From the NCBI GenBank assembly GCA_002455955.1, contig DKLZ01000016.1:1-64000 (forward strand): DNA of 64,000 nt, given 5' to 3'. Positions 8,732-18,098 of this stretch are shown here, one piece after another. Every line of letters starts with the position of its first letter. Position 1 is the stretch's first letter. A program made the translations under genes and the position numbers. The DNA is from Dehalococcoidia bacterium UBA6627. GTDB lineage: Bacteria; Chloroflexota; Dehalococcoidia; UBA2979. The notes under the pieces were generated by a model. That model saw nothing but the letters and a program-made list of their open reading frames with translations. It made no database searches and had not been told where the DNA came from.

Positions 8732-9787
8732 CTATGGCTCGATTGTGACCTTCAATGCACCGCTACTTTTGTCGCCTGCGAGGGCGATTCCTTGTTCCAC
8801 CTGGTCTAACGACACTCGATGTGTGATCAGTTGACCGAGAACGTCGCGATGTTCATCGAGTAACTGCGTCGCAATTTCGTAGTCATGTTGCATTCCGATG
8901 TAACCGTAGAAGATTGTTCCTGCGACACGAAGCTGTCGCGACATAATCAACTGCGCAGGCATTGGGATGTCTGGGTCGAATACCCCTAGGATCAGTACAC
9001 GTCCGCCGCGACGAGCGATCTGTCCGGCAAGTGCGGGTGTATGGGCTGTCCCCCCGACCGTTTCCATTACGAGATCTACTGGATGTGTCTCGGCCCAAGT
9101 TCTTAACTGAGCGGGACCATCGTCCTCAGAAGAAAAGATGTGCGTCGCGCCGAGCATTCTTGCTGCATCGGCTTGATGTTTATATCGCGCAGTGATTGCA
9201 ATCTCGGTTGCCCCTGCCCTAGCAGCATAGAAGGCTGACATCAGTCCAATGGGCCCCGCACCAAGAACGACGATCCGTTCGCCTCGTGTTGGCCGTGCCG
9301 CATCTAGTTGAGCAGCAACTCGATGGCCATGGATCGCGACCGCGAGTGGTTCGGCCAGCGCTGCAACTGCGAAGTCGAGGTCATCTGCGACCTTGAAGAG
9401 ATTTTCTGCTGGTACGGTCAGCGTTTCGCCGAATCCCCCTGGTACTGCGAGGCCATAAAGCTGTCCTTGTATTTGGCATAGTTCGATCCGCCCTCCGCGG
9501 CATTCTGGGCAAGTGCCGCAATGTTTGCGCGGTTCGAAGGCGACGTGGTCGTTTATCGTTAGATTCTTAACACCTGCTCCAAGCTCAGCAACCTCACCCG
9601 CAATCTCGTGACCAAGAACTCGACTCGCTTGCCAATGAGAACGATCACGGTACGCATGATGCAAGTCAGAACCACAGATCCCGCAAGCGCGCACGCGAAG
9701 CAGTACCTCTCCAGGGCCAGGTGGTTCGTCAGGGTAATCTTTGATCTCGAAATGCCCGGGTTCGTTTGCCGTCACGGCTCGTCTCAT
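8732..9787 (-). CDS. Zinc-dependent medium-chain dehydrogenase
   Basis: NAD(P)-dependent zinc dehydrogenase of 351 residues, polyol/threonine-dehydrogenase type. The catalytic zinc site is ACGICGSDLHH plus GHEIAGEVAELG, and the structural zinc loop is complete (Cys-x2-Cys-x2-Cys-x7-Cys in CGTCPECRGGRIELC). The Rossmann motif is IVVLGAGPIGLMSA near residue 170. Unlike the dehydrogenase at 3569, it keeps both zinc sites. The start is supported by a reasonable purine tract upstream, and the 270-bp gap to the divergent thioesterase gene would hold both promoters. The substrate cannot be read from the sequence. Confidence 0.88.
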   Translation of the reverse strand: MRRAVTANEPGHFEIKDYPDEPPGPGEVLLRVRACGICGSDLHHAYRDRSHWQASRVLGHEIAGEVAELGAGVKNLTINDHVAFEPRKHCGTCPECRGGRIELCQIQGQLYGLAVPGGFGETLTVPAENLFKVADDLDFAVAALAEPLAVAIHGHRVAAQLDAARPTRGERIVVLGAGPIGLMSAFYAARAGATEIAITARYKHQADAARMLGATHIFSSEDDGPAQLRTWAETHPVDLVMETVGGTAHTPALAGQIARRGGRVLILGVFDPDIPMPAQLIMSRQLRVAGTIFYGYIGMQHDYEIATQLLDEHRDVLGQLITHRVSLDQVEQGIALAGDKSSGALKVTIEP

Positions 9788-10058
9788 GTCAAACCTCCAC
9801 TCTGCATAGTCAGACTCAAAACGTTAACTGTTTGCATGCGTTCGTTATCAAATGTGCGCTGTAGAGCGTGAGGGTAGTGTTGTGAAACTTGTACTTGCTC
9901 TCGGATACGGCTGATTTAGTCATGATTTAGATTAGTCCGAGGTCAAGTCTTATTCAGAAGAAGTGCACCAGAAATGATTGGGAATCAAGCATAATTCAGC
10001 TAGTGTCCTCAACACTAAATCCGTATCGTCTCCGCATGCTAGACGTTAAGGAGCGAAA

Positions 10059-10475
10059 ATGCTCGATCTTTTCGATAGTTACCCAGCGTTACGAGAGATG
10101 CAAAAAGTGCCGCTCTTTGCTGATCTCGGGTTCGAGTTCACGGCGGCCGGTGATGGTTGGTCCGAAGTTACGCTCAACGTTAGGCCACGAACTCACAATC
10201 TTTATGGGATTGTTCATGGTGGAGTCTGGTTGATCATTGCCGATTCAGCGATGGGTGGAGCTCTGGCCACCTTAGTTGGGCAAGAGACGAAAGTGATCAC
10301 GGGACAATCAGACTTTCGCTGGATTCGTCCACTCCGTGGCGATACGTTGCGAGCGAGAGGCTCTGTACTTCATCGAGGTCGCACACTTAGTCACTGTCTA
10401 GTTGAACTCTACGATCAAACTGAAACGGTGGTTGGCCGAGGTACTGGGACCTACGTCCTTCTGGATCCTGAGTGA
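10059..10475 (+). CDS. PaaI-type hotdog thioesterase
   Basis: Hotdog-fold acyl-CoA thioesterase of 138 residues, the normal size for PaaI/YdiI-like enzymes. The signature LYGIVHGGVWLIIADSAMG near residues 47-65 matches the HGG-x-D/E-type active-site helix and loop of this family. The strand QSDFRWIRPLRGDTLRARG follows as usual. Such enzymes release CoA from aryl- or acyl-CoA and often act as housekeeping or detoxifying steps in CoA-ester catabolism. A good purine-rich AAGGAGCG site precedes the ATG. Two CoA-transferase genes follow about 100 bp later, which fits a CoA-ester pathway. Confidence 0.85.
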   Translation: MLDLFDSYPALREMQKVPLFADLGFEFTAAGDGWSEVTLNVRPRTHNLYGIVHGGVWLIIADSAMGGALATLVGQETKVITGQSDFRWIRPLRGDTLRARGSVLHRGRTLSHCLVELYDQTETVVGRGTGTYVLLDPE

Positions 10476-10578
10476 CGGGTCTGAGTGGCGGTGAGTGTTG
10501 AAAGTTCGTCGAGAATGCAGCTTAGCGGTATGGTCGATTCATCGGGGTCACCTGGCTAATTCTTATCGTTGATCCTGC

Positions 10579-11859
10579 TTGGTGAAGCACGACATGGTGG
10601 TGCAAATGAGCTCCCGACAGCAGAGTACCGTGTCACAGCCTGACTTAACTATGGATGGTTTAGTACAGCCGTTTGAAGGCATACGTGTAATTGAAATTGG
10701 TGGATCTATTGCAGCGGCTGGAGCTAGTAAAATCCTTTCAGATTTCGGTGCCGATGTGATCAAGATTGAGCCTCCGGATGGCGGAGAAGCACGCCGGCTG
10801 CCACCGTTTCCTGGGGATGTGCCACATTTGGATCGAGGTGGATACCATCTCGCTTTAGATACGGGAAAACGCTCGATTGTTCTAGAGATCGATATGCCCT
10901 CTGGTGTTCAATTACTTCTGGATCTGGCGCGTGGTTCCGATGTCGTGATTATTCATCTTCCACCAAAGCAAGCTCGAATGGTGCTAGCAGTCCTTGACCG
11001 ATTTGGTGATGATGGACCTTCGACCGTGACAATGACGCCACACGGTTTAGAAGGCCCATACGCTGATCACGAAGAAGACGATATTTCAATCTTTGCGCGT
11101 ACCAATCGGATGCTACGCCACTCCTACACCGGTGAGGAACCACTGCGTTATGCACCGTATGTTCCCACCTTGCAATGGGCTTCGACGGCTACCTCGGCGA
11201 CTATGGCTGCGATTTGGGGCCGCCGTCACGATGGTATACGTCGCTCTATCGAGGTTGTAGCGACTGAGGCTCTAAGCGGGAACGTTGATTCCTGGTATAT
11301 CCCTTGGGCGTTTACTGGTTCAAATCAGGTACGGAGTTTGGGTAATCAAGTCGCTTACTCGGAAGGATATTTTCCTTGTAGTGACGGGTATCTCTTTCTT
11401 TCAGTCACTGTCCCACAATTTCTCAAGAGATTATGCGAGGCGATCGGATTTCCCGAGCTAGCTGAAGATCCTCGAATTCACGATCCGTTACAACAAGAGG
11501 AACATTATGGGGAATTCAGGGATGCCGTGAACACATATCTCTCCGTTCGCACTCGTTACGAAGCTTTTCATGAGCTGCAGTCGAAAGGAGTACTTTGCGC
11601 ACCCTTGATCGATGTTTCTGAGGCGATGACAGATCCTCAGGCGGTTGCTCGTCAAACGTACGTTGAGGTTGAGCAGAACGCTGGTGTTGGTGTGACCACG
11701 ATCGCTGGTCCACCATTTCGGATACGTGGTCAATCCGAGAATCCTTGGCAGATAAAACCCGCGCCTCTGTTTGGTGAACATACAGCTGAATTGTTAACAG
11801 AAATTGGCTACAGCTCTGAGGAGCAACTCGCGTTGTTTCGCGCTGGAGTCACGTCATGA
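10579..11859 (+). CDS. CaiB/BaiF family CoA-transferase, subunit A (catalytic Asp apparently missing)
   Basis: Family III CoA-transferase-like protein. The amino end has the family pattern FEGIRVIEIGGSIAAAGASKIL followed by FGADVIKIEPPDGG. At the position where active members carry the Asp that forms the acyl and CoA adducts, this protein reads LQWASTATSA (Ala at about residue 201), whereas the next gene has an Asp there. It therefore looks like the non-catalytic half of a two-subunit enzyme. Its stop overlaps the start of the second subunit gene by 4 bp (ATGA), suggesting coupled translation. The listed start is TTG; ATG codons at 10594 and 10606 are also possible. The substrate is unknown. 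Confidence 0.85.
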   Translation: MVKHDMVVQMSSRQQSTVSQPDLTMDGLVQPFEGIRVIEIGGSIAAAGASKILSDFGADVIKIEPPDGGEARRLPPFPGDVPHLDRGGYHLALDTGKRSIVLEIDMPSGVQLLLDLARGSDVVIIHLPPKQARMVLAVLDRFGDDGPSTVTMTPHGLEGPYADHEEDDISIFARTNRMLRHSYTGEEPLRYAPYVPTLQWASTATSATMAAIWGRRHDGIRRSIEVVATEALSGNVDSWYIPWAFTGSNQVRSLGNQVAYSEGYFPCSDGYLFLSVTVPQFLKRLCEAIGFPELAEDPRIHDPLQQEEHYGEFRDAVNTYLSVRTRYEAFHELQSKGVLCAPLIDVSEAMTDPQAVARQTYVEVEQNAGVGVTTIAGPPFRIRGQSENPWQIKPAPLFGEHTAELLTEIGYSSEEQLALFRAGVTS

Positions 11860-13130
11860 CATCCAAAATGCTTGAAGGAATCCGTGTCATAGACATGACC
11901 GAAGTATGGGCTGGTCCGATGGGGAATTCGTTGCTTGCTGACTTGGGTGCGGACGTCATAAAGATTGAATCATTTCCTCGCCAGTCGTCGATCACGCGTA
12001 CATCGCGCGGGGTTGCTTTAGATGGTGATGGTCCACCATGGGAGCGTAATTCCCTTCATCACATGGCGAATCGAAATAAGCGGAATCTTACGTTGAATAT
12101 TCGAAGCGATGAGGGTGCAGAGGCATTGCGTAAGCTCATTTCGATTGCGGATGTTCTCGTTGATGGATATTCAGCAGGTACGCTTCAGCGCATTGGTTTT
12201 GGCTGGGACGATGTGCACGAATTGAATCCAAATCTCGTGATGCTTTCGATGCCTGGTTGGGGGGTCACCGGTCCATACCAGGGTTACGTCACACTTGGCT
12301 CGGGTCTTGATTCGACGTCGGGTCATGCCATGTTGCGTGGATACCCCGGTCAGCCTGTGGAGGAAATTCCATCGATTCTTCACACTGACGCTACAGGGGC
12401 ACTCGGTGTCGTCCAAGCTGTTCTCGCTGGGCTCTTTCAACGTGAGAAGAACGACAATGGGATGTTTATCGATATGTCACAGACTGAGGCTTTCGTGTGG
12501 CAGATGCCCGGAGCGACTGCGGAATACGACCTGAATGGCCGTGTTCCTCCGCGCTTAGGGAACGCCGATCCGCACGTGGTTCCCCACGGTTGTTATCGCG
12601 CAGGTGGTGGAGAAGCTAGTGAAGCCTCCCCAGAATCGAGTGAGCCTTCTTGGGTGGTGATCGCGGCACGAAACGATGCGCAATGGCATGGGATCGCTAC
12701 AGCCTCGGGTAATCCTGAGTGGGCTGATATCGAGCACCCGTGGTCGACGGTAGTTGGGCGTCTCCGCGCGAGAGCTGATATCGATGCTGGACTTGCTGCT
12801 TACGCTGCGACTGGGACGGCTGAAGAAATCAGCGATGCGATCTCTACGGCTGGTGGGATTGCCGCCCCTGTCAAGCACGCTGTTTCTTTCCTCAGCGATC
12901 CGCAATTCGCAGAGCGAGGTTGGTTACAGAGTGTAGAGCATGCCTATATGGGCCTGCAGTTGATGCCAGGATTCCTTTGGTCGATCTCACCAGACGAAGC
13001 CTCGGTGGAGATACCGTGTGGGCTACTTGGCGAACGAAACCACGAGATCCTCGAAGAGATCGGGTATACGGATAAAGAGATTTCAGAACTCGAGGATTCT
13101 GGAGTGATCGGTAATGTCTATCCGACTTAG
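11856..13130 (+). CDS. CaiB/BaiF family CoA-transferase, subunit B (catalytic)
   Basis: Family III CoA-transferase of 424 residues, moving CoA between carboxylic acids. Family blocks include LEGIRVIDMTEVWAGPMGNS, DLGADVIKIES, ANRNKRNLTLNI and, near residue 178, SILHTDATGALGVVQA, in which Asp178 occupies the catalytic position. This is followed by the usual GMFIDMSQTEAF segment. It overlaps the preceding paralogous gene by 4 bp, and the pair probably forms a heteromeric enzyme like the succinyl-CoA-dependent transferases for malate or benzylsuccinate. The partner acid cannot be named from sequence. The flavoprotein gene downstream may belong to the same transcript. Confidence 0.88.
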   Translation: MTSKMLEGIRVIDMTEVWAGPMGNSLLADLGADVIKIESFPRQSSITRTSRGVALDGDGPPWERNSLHHMANRNKRNLTLNIRSDEGAEALRKLISIADVLVDGYSAGTLQRIGFGWDDVHELNPNLVMLSMPGWGVTGPYQGYVTLGSGLDSTSGHAMLRGYPGQPVEEIPSILHTDATGALGVVQAVLAGLFQREKNDNGMFIDMSQTEAFVWQMPGATAEYDLNGRVPPRLGNADPHVVPHGCYRAGGGEASEASPESSEPSWVVIAARNDAQWHGIATASGNPEWADIEHPWSTVVGRLRARADIDAGLAAYAATGTAEEISDAISTAGGIAAPVKHAVSFLSDPQFAERGWLQSVEHAYMGLQLMPGFLWSISPDEASVEIPCGLLGERNHEILEEIGYTDKEISELEDSGVIGNVYPT

Positions 13131-13184
13131 TTGTTATCTCGTATCAAAGTTCCACTAGAATTGATTATCCTGGGAAGGCGAAAT

Positions 13185-14798
13185 ATGACTGTTAAGCCAA
13201 TAGATCGGCGCCGACGTAGCCGTTGGATCTTTGCTTATGAAGACGAAGAACCTACACATATTGAGCGTGTCGAGCATGCTGCCAAACTCTCCGCTGAACT
13301 TGGCGTAGAGCTAACAGCCCCTCAGATACCCACGCCTGAAGATCTCGAACTTCGTCCTCCTAGGGTGAAGATACCGTCCGAGCTAGCCTCATTCTGCAGT
13401 ACAGCGAACTATGAAAGAGCAATACACAGCTATAGTTCATATTGTCTAAATCACGAAGCAGCGATTCGTGGCGATTATCCTAATCCGGTGGATGTGGTTG
13501 CACATCCTCGGACTGACGACGAGCTTGAGCGCGTTCTCACCTGGGCTAGCGACAAAAATGTAGTAGCCATTCCTTATGGTGCAGGTTCGTCTGTAGTTGA
13601 TGGGATCAATCCCCCTAGTGAGGCAGACGCAGTTGTTACTATCGATATGGATCAGTTCGATCAAGTACTTGAAATAGACGATATTTCACGTGCCGCACGG
13701 ATTCAGGCAGGAGTTTTTGGGCCACATCTCGAAAACCAACTACGTCCGCACGGTTTCACGCTTCGCCACTTTCCTCAGAGTTTTGCGTTGAGCACACTTG
13801 GTGGTTGGATAGCAACCCGCTCTGGCGGCCACTACGCTACGAATCAGACCCATATAGATGACTTTGTTGAATCGACACGAATGATTACGCCGAATGGGTG
13901 GTGGGAATCACGCCGTTTGCCCGGTAGCGGTGCTGGACCTAGCCCTGACCGCCTGGTGATTGGCAGCGAGGGGACTCTGGGTATCATCACTGAGGCTTGG
14001 ATGCGTATTCAAGCGCGCCCGAGTTTTCGTGCTACAGCCGGTATAGCGTTCGATACTTGGGAAGCAGGATATGAGGCGACACGCCGCATTGCTCAGGCTA
14101 AGCTTTGGCCCGCGAATTTGCGGATTCTCGACCCTCAATTAGCACAGAGCGGAGCTGGTCTTGATGGAACTACTACTCTATTGATTGTCGGTTTCGAATC
14201 AGCGGAACTTTCGCAACGTGAACAGATGTCTGCTGCAGTTGAGATAGCTCGTGATTCGGGTGGTCGTATAGCAGACGACGAAATTCTTGTAGATGATGGC
14301 GATGGCAATCCGACAGGTCGTGTGGGAGCTGTCGGTGCTTGGCGGGATGCTTTTATACCAAAAGGGGGAGGTCTCGCGGCCGGTCTCGGTATGGTTGGGG
14401 CTACTATCGAGACGGCCATTACTTGGGAACGCTGGCCAGAGTTTGACTACGAAGTGCGATCAGCATTTCGCCGAGTTCTTGATGAGGAATGTGGTGGTGG
14501 AACCGTTAATTGCCGGTTTACCCATGTTTATACAGATGGACCTGCTCCCTATTACACATACGCAGGTGCCTATAAGGGTGGTGACTCAGACGCTCAAGAG
14601 CGCAATATAAAGCGAGCTGTATCTGACGCAGTTGAACGTCTTGGCGGCACAATTACGCACCACCATGCTGTCGGAAGGTTGCATCGCCCTCAGTACGATC
14701 GTCAGCGCCCAGATTTATTTGCTGAATCACTTCGTGCGGCGAAACAGGCTGTTGACCCGAAGGGGATTCTCAACCCTGGTGTACTAATTGATCCGTAA
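13185..14798 (+). CDS. FAD-linked oxidase of the alkyldihydroxyacetonephosphate synthase (AGPS) type
   Basis: Flavoprotein of the vanillyl-alcohol-oxidase/PCMH superfamily, about 537 residues. The FAD-binding loop PYGAGSSVVDG starts near residue 130, and TLGGWIATRSGGH and IGSEGTLGIITEA follow as in the family. The closest pattern is AGPS, which exchanges an acyl for an alkyl chain in ether-lipid synthesis: a basic RRRRSRW amino end with YEDEEP, and near residues 492-494 the triple His of THHHAVGRLH, which is required in AGPS. The carboxyl end has the KGILNPGVL motif. The start used here follows GGGAAGG at good spacing. Bacterial members may instead be (S)-2-hydroxy-acid oxidases, so the reaction is uncertain. 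Confidence 0.8.
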   Translation: MTVKPIDRRRRSRWIFAYEDEEPTHIERVEHAAKLSAELGVELTAPQIPTPEDLELRPPRVKIPSELASFCSTANYERAIHSYSSYCLNHEAAIRGDYPNPVDVVAHPRTDDELERVLTWASDKNVVAIPYGAGSSVVDGINPPSEADAVVTIDMDQFDQVLEIDDISRAARIQAGVFGPHLENQLRPHGFTLRHFPQSFALSTLGGWIATRSGGHYATNQTHIDDFVESTRMITPNGWWESRRLPGSGAGPSPDRLVIGSEGTLGIITEAWMRIQARPSFRATAGIAFDTWEAGYEATRRIAQAKLWPANLRILDPQLAQSGAGLDGTTTLLIVGFESAELSQREQMSAAVEIARDSGGRIADDEILVDDGDGNPTGRVGAVGAWRDAFIPKGGGLAAGLGMVGATIETAITWERWPEFDYEVRSAFRRVLDEECGGGTVNCRFTHVYTDGPAPYYTYAGAYKGGDSDAQERNIKRAVSDAVERLGGTITHHHAVGRLHRPQYDRQRPDLFAESLRAAKQAVDPKGILNPGVLIDP

Positions 14799-14982
14799 GC
14801 TGACGAAGCACGGTCACTCGGTCATGCGTGCCTGTTCTGGCTTCCTCGACAATGGCTGGTTTGGCAGGAACACGTGAGGTTTACCTTTTAGATGAAGTTT
14901 GTACCAGTAGTATTCGGCAGATGGTATGTAGCATGGTCAGGTGTGCGCGCAACATTCAGGCCTCGTCTGTTAGGAGCAGTCA

Positions 14983-15759
14983 GTGAATTACGAAACTATT
15001 CTTCTGGACCGCGAGAACCACATAACCACAGTCACCTTAAATCGCCCCGACAAGCTCAATGCGCTCAATATGCGAATGGCTGAGGAACTGCACGAAGCGT
15101 TAGCGATCGAGGATGACGATGATGATACTCGTGTCATCGTCATCACCGGTTCAGGACGCGGATTCTGTTCTGGCGCAGACCTTACTCCGAGTAATAGTCC
15201 CGGTGAGGCACGTAGTTCCACTGCACCTAGCCTTGCTGACGCCACATTCGAAGCTCTTCAGATTAAGAAACCGATCATCGCTTCTATCAACGGTGTTGCT
15301 GTCGGAGGTGGTTGCACGATGACGCTGTCATGCGATCTTCGTATTGCCTCAGAAGAGGCACGTTTTCAATTGCCCTTCACGAAACTGAGTATCAGTGCCG
15401 AACTTGGTTCTACGTATCTGTTGCCGCGTCTTGTTGGCTTTGGTAAGGCGACTGAATTGATCCTCACATCACGCATGATCGATGCACGCGAAGCTCTTTC
15501 GATCGGACTCGTAAATCAGGTTGTGCCAGCTGATGAATTGCTTGATGCAACTAATGAGATGGCGGCCACTATCGCTGCTTTGCCACCAAAGGCAGTGCGT
15601 CTAAATAAGAAGGGTATTCGTCTAGGTATGGGATCAGAACTAGATAGTCAACGGCGATACGAAGAGCTTGCAGCTGCGACGCTAGGGCAGAGTGATGATG
15701 CGAGGGAAGCGCGAGAGGCGTTTAGGGAAAAACGAGATCCAATCTTCACTGGACGATAA
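14983..15759 (+). CDS. Enoyl-CoA hydratase/isomerase (crotonase family)
   Basis: Crotonase-fold enzyme of 258 residues acting on enoyl-CoA thioesters. The CoA-binding and oxyanion-hole segments are GRGFCSGADL near residue 60 and INGVAVGGGCTMTLSCDLRI near residues 103-122. The first of the two hydratase glutamates is not at its usual place (GGGCTM rather than GGGCEL), and the second region reads SAELGSTYLLPR, closer to the PaaG/delta-isomerase pattern. Hydration or double-bond isomerisation are therefore both possible. It starts with GTG after a clear TTAGGAGC site. The gene stands alone, about 180 bp after the AGPS-like gene. Confidence 0.86.
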   Translation: MNYETILLDRENHITTVTLNRPDKLNALNMRMAEELHEALAIEDDDDDTRVIVITGSGRGFCSGADLTPSNSPGEARSSTAPSLADATFEALQIKKPIIASINGVAVGGGCTMTLSCDLRIASEEARFQLPFTKLSISAELGSTYLLPRLVGFGKATELILTSRMIDAREALSIGLVNQVVPADELLDATNEMAATIAALPPKAVRLNKKGIRLGMGSELDSQRRYEELAAATLGQSDDAREAREAFREKRDPIFTGR

Positions 15760-15958
15760 TAATCATGGCTAGTGGGAGTTTTTTCGGAAAGTTCCAATGA
15801 TGGACCTAAGCTATTAGCTCTTTGAGTTGCCTCAGGTTTATCGTCAGGAAATCGTTATCTCAGCCGGATGTGTCGCGACGTCGTCAGGATTTTACTGAGT
15901 CCTGTTGAGCTGGATTGCATTTGAATATAATCGGGATCTGTCTGGATGTGCTGTCGCG

Positions 15959-17230
15959 TTAAGACCTCCGCTCCCTATCGCTAGTTTGAGTTGGCGGTTG
16001 CCAAGGCTTGCGCAGTACTGGCCAGATGAAACCCGCTACCACGAGCATTGCGAGTGCTTCTAGAATGACGATCGACAGCGCTCCTTGCTCGCCGACTGCG
16101 ATCACTAGAGGGCTCACTTGTAGCGCTCCAAGCGGGCCAGCTCCTATTGCTAGTGAAAGTACTCCTAGCACACGACCGCGCATTGCTGGTGCGGTTGCTC
16201 GCATCAGGATCGCGGTTTGCATAGTTGCGAACGAAGAGAACCCAAATCCGCCAATGAACAGTACTGCGGCAGACAGCGCGTATTCCTCAGATCGTGAGAA
16301 TCCCAGCGCACAGAGTAGGAATAGGCCGGTTCCGAAGAAGTAGATCCGTGGATATGACCTTGTCTTTGTGCGGCTAGCAATCCAGAGTGCGGCGATCACT
16401 GCTCCTAGGCCTTCGGTCGCACTGAGCAATCCAACCCCGACTGGGTCGGCTCCTAGGATGTCTTTGCCGATCACTGGAATCATGCTTTGGTATGAAGGGA
16501 ATACGGTATTGAGGGCGACCGTCACTATCAGGGTGCCGACTATGATTTTACTTGAGCGCGCGTAACGAAGCCCACTCGTGAGGGCAGCTAATGGGCCTGC
16601 ACCATCGGTTACGTGCTTATGTGTGGTGTAGCGTAGCCTGATTGCGACTAATGTTGCGGCGATGAAAATGGCACTCATCAAAAGGTAAGCGCCATCTGCA
16701 CCAACGGTTACGAATAGTGCACCACCAACTGCAGGCCCGACCATTCGATTCAATGAATCAGTGGTCCAGTCGATGCTTACAGCTGGGCCAATCGCCTCTT
16801 CGGAGACGGCATCAGCGAGCAAAGCTCGCCGCACGGGAAATTCCAAAGCCCAGAATGTTCCGTTCGCAAACACCGCGAGTAGTAGATGCCAGTAAACCAC
16901 CGTACCGCTTGTAATCAGAAGACTAAGTGAAACTGCGACCGCAGCTAGACCAAGAAGCGAACAAATCCAAAGGTGCTTTCGATTGAATCTGTCTGCCAAT
17001 GCTCCTAGAGCGATCCCAAAAAACAGACGTGGTGACTGCCTTGTTACGAGCGCGATTGCTACTAGACCGGCCGAATCTGTTAATTCGAACGTGAAAACTC
17101 CCAACACCAACATGTCCAGCCAGCGCATCATCGAGGTGAGAATCCCTGCTGCCCAGATTCGCCGAAAATGTGAATTCCGGAAAAGTGAGCGAAGGTCTGT
17201 TTTCTCAGCTGGTGTTGGGATCATCGACAT
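15959..17230 (-). CDS. MFS transporter (EntS/MFS_3-like exporter)
   Basis: Twelve-helix major facilitator protein of 423 residues in the inner membrane. Hydrophobic segments alternate regularly, and the loop between helices 2 and 3 has the MFS signature as GALADRFNRKHLW near residues 76-88. The related loop after helix 8 is only weakly conserved. The pattern is closest to the group of exporters that includes enterobactin exporter EntS and many drug-efflux proteins. The substrate is unknown. It is transcribed toward the crotonase gene and away from the copper genes. The roughly 250-bp divergent gap to the next gene contains a 6-bp inverted repeat (CCTCTA at 17362, TAGAGG at 17387), which could be an operator but is weak. 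Confidence 0.85.
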   Translation of the reverse strand: MSMIPTPAEKTDLRSLFRNSHFRRIWAAGILTSMMRWLDMLVLGVFTFELTDSAGLVAIALVTRQSPRLFFGIALGALADRFNRKHLWICSLLGLAAVAVSLSLLITSGTVVYWHLLLAVFANGTFWALEFPVRRALLADAVSEEAIGPAVSIDWTTDSLNRMVGPAVGGALFVTVGADGAYLLMSAIFIAATLVAIRLRYTTHKHVTDGAGPLAALTSGLRYARSSKIIVGTLIVTVALNTVFPSYQSMIPVIGKDILGADPVGVGLLSATEGLGAVIAALWIASRTKTRSYPRIYFFGTGLFLLCALGFSRSEEYALSAAVLFIGGFGFSSFATMQTAILMRATAPAMRGRVLGVLSLAIGAGPLGALQVSPLVIAVGEQGALSIVILEALAMLVVAGFIWPVLRKPWQPPTQTSDRERRS

Positions 17231-17485
17231 AGATGGCGGATCTTATAGGGTCTCTGTCTCCCGGTCAGTGCCGCAAACGTTAAAGAGCGCTGTTTATCAC
17301 TGAGCGTTCCGGTTTGGTGGCAGGTTATTCGTGACTCAACTCGCTTGCCGACTATTGTATGCCTCTAAGATGTTTGTTGATTCTGCTAGAGGACTAGTCA
17401 CGTCCAATATGGAATCGCACGTTTACTAACCAGAAATATAGCCGATATGCTGAAAGAGTAAGCTCAAGAATTCAAAGGAGCTCCA

Positions 17486-18046
17486 GTGGAACGCACCCTT
17501 TTTGCTCCAGATATTACTTGTGATCATTGCGTTGCAACGATCGGTGAGGCTGTTGACTCGATTGAAGGTGCCAGATTCAGATCGGGCAATTCACAAGAGA
17601 AATCTTTTGTTATCGAAGCGGTTAGCGATGCTGTAGTAGAACAAGTTTCAATTGCCACGGCAGCCGTTGGTTACCCGTTAGATGAAAGGCCTTTAGCTCA
17701 CGACCATGATGATATTGAGATCAAGATGGACTTGATTTCGAGATCGACTAAAGAGAACCGGTCTCCGGTTTATAAGGTGTCTGTCACTGAAAAGGGTGCT
17801 GAGCTGAGTTATTCGTGCCCTTGTGGTTGTCGCATTGGTTACACGTTTGACCGTTCGGTTGCTGATCAACAGGTGGAGGCTTGTTGCTGCGGTAAGCAGA
17901 TGTTTGTCGCTCCTATCGACGCCGAAGATCAACTTAGAAGCTGGCTCAACGAAGGTGAATACCACCTTGATGTTCAAGTCGTTGAGATGCCTTGGGGGCA
18001 GCCGATGCAGGTTGCTATTGCGATTCCGGTTGACGAGAAGCAGTGA
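17486..18046 (+). CDS. HMA domain protein with C-terminal CxCxC/CCC cluster, likely copper-binding
   Basis: Soluble 186-residue protein of a type I do not recognise as a whole. Residues 1-65 resemble a heavy-metal-associated domain: the metal loop is ITCDHCV (Cys12 and Cys15), and the domain ends with an AAVGYP stretch as in CopZ. A linker with AHDHDD (residues 71-76) follows. The second half has two tight cysteine clusters, Cys111-Pro-Cys113-Gly-Cys115 and Cys133-Cys134-Cys135, in a short beta-rich domain. It starts with GTG after a strong AAAGGAGCT site. The stop is 52 bp before a copper-exporting ATPase gene, so it is probably a copper chaperone, buffer or sensor. No signal peptide is visible, so it should act in the cytoplasm. 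Confidence 0.72.
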   Translation: MERTLFAPDITCDHCVATIGEAVDSIEGARFRSGNSQEKSFVIEAVSDAVVEQVSIATAAVGYPLDERPLAHDHDDIEIKMDLISRSTKENRSPVYKVSVTEKGAELSYSCPCGCRIGYTFDRSVADQQVEACCCGKQMFVAPIDAEDQLRSWLNEGEYHLDVQVVEMPWGQPMQVAIAIPVDEKQ

Positions 18047-18098
18047 GTGAGAGGATCTGGGCCTCATTTTTTAGCATCGGTATGCAAGTAGGTTCGAA

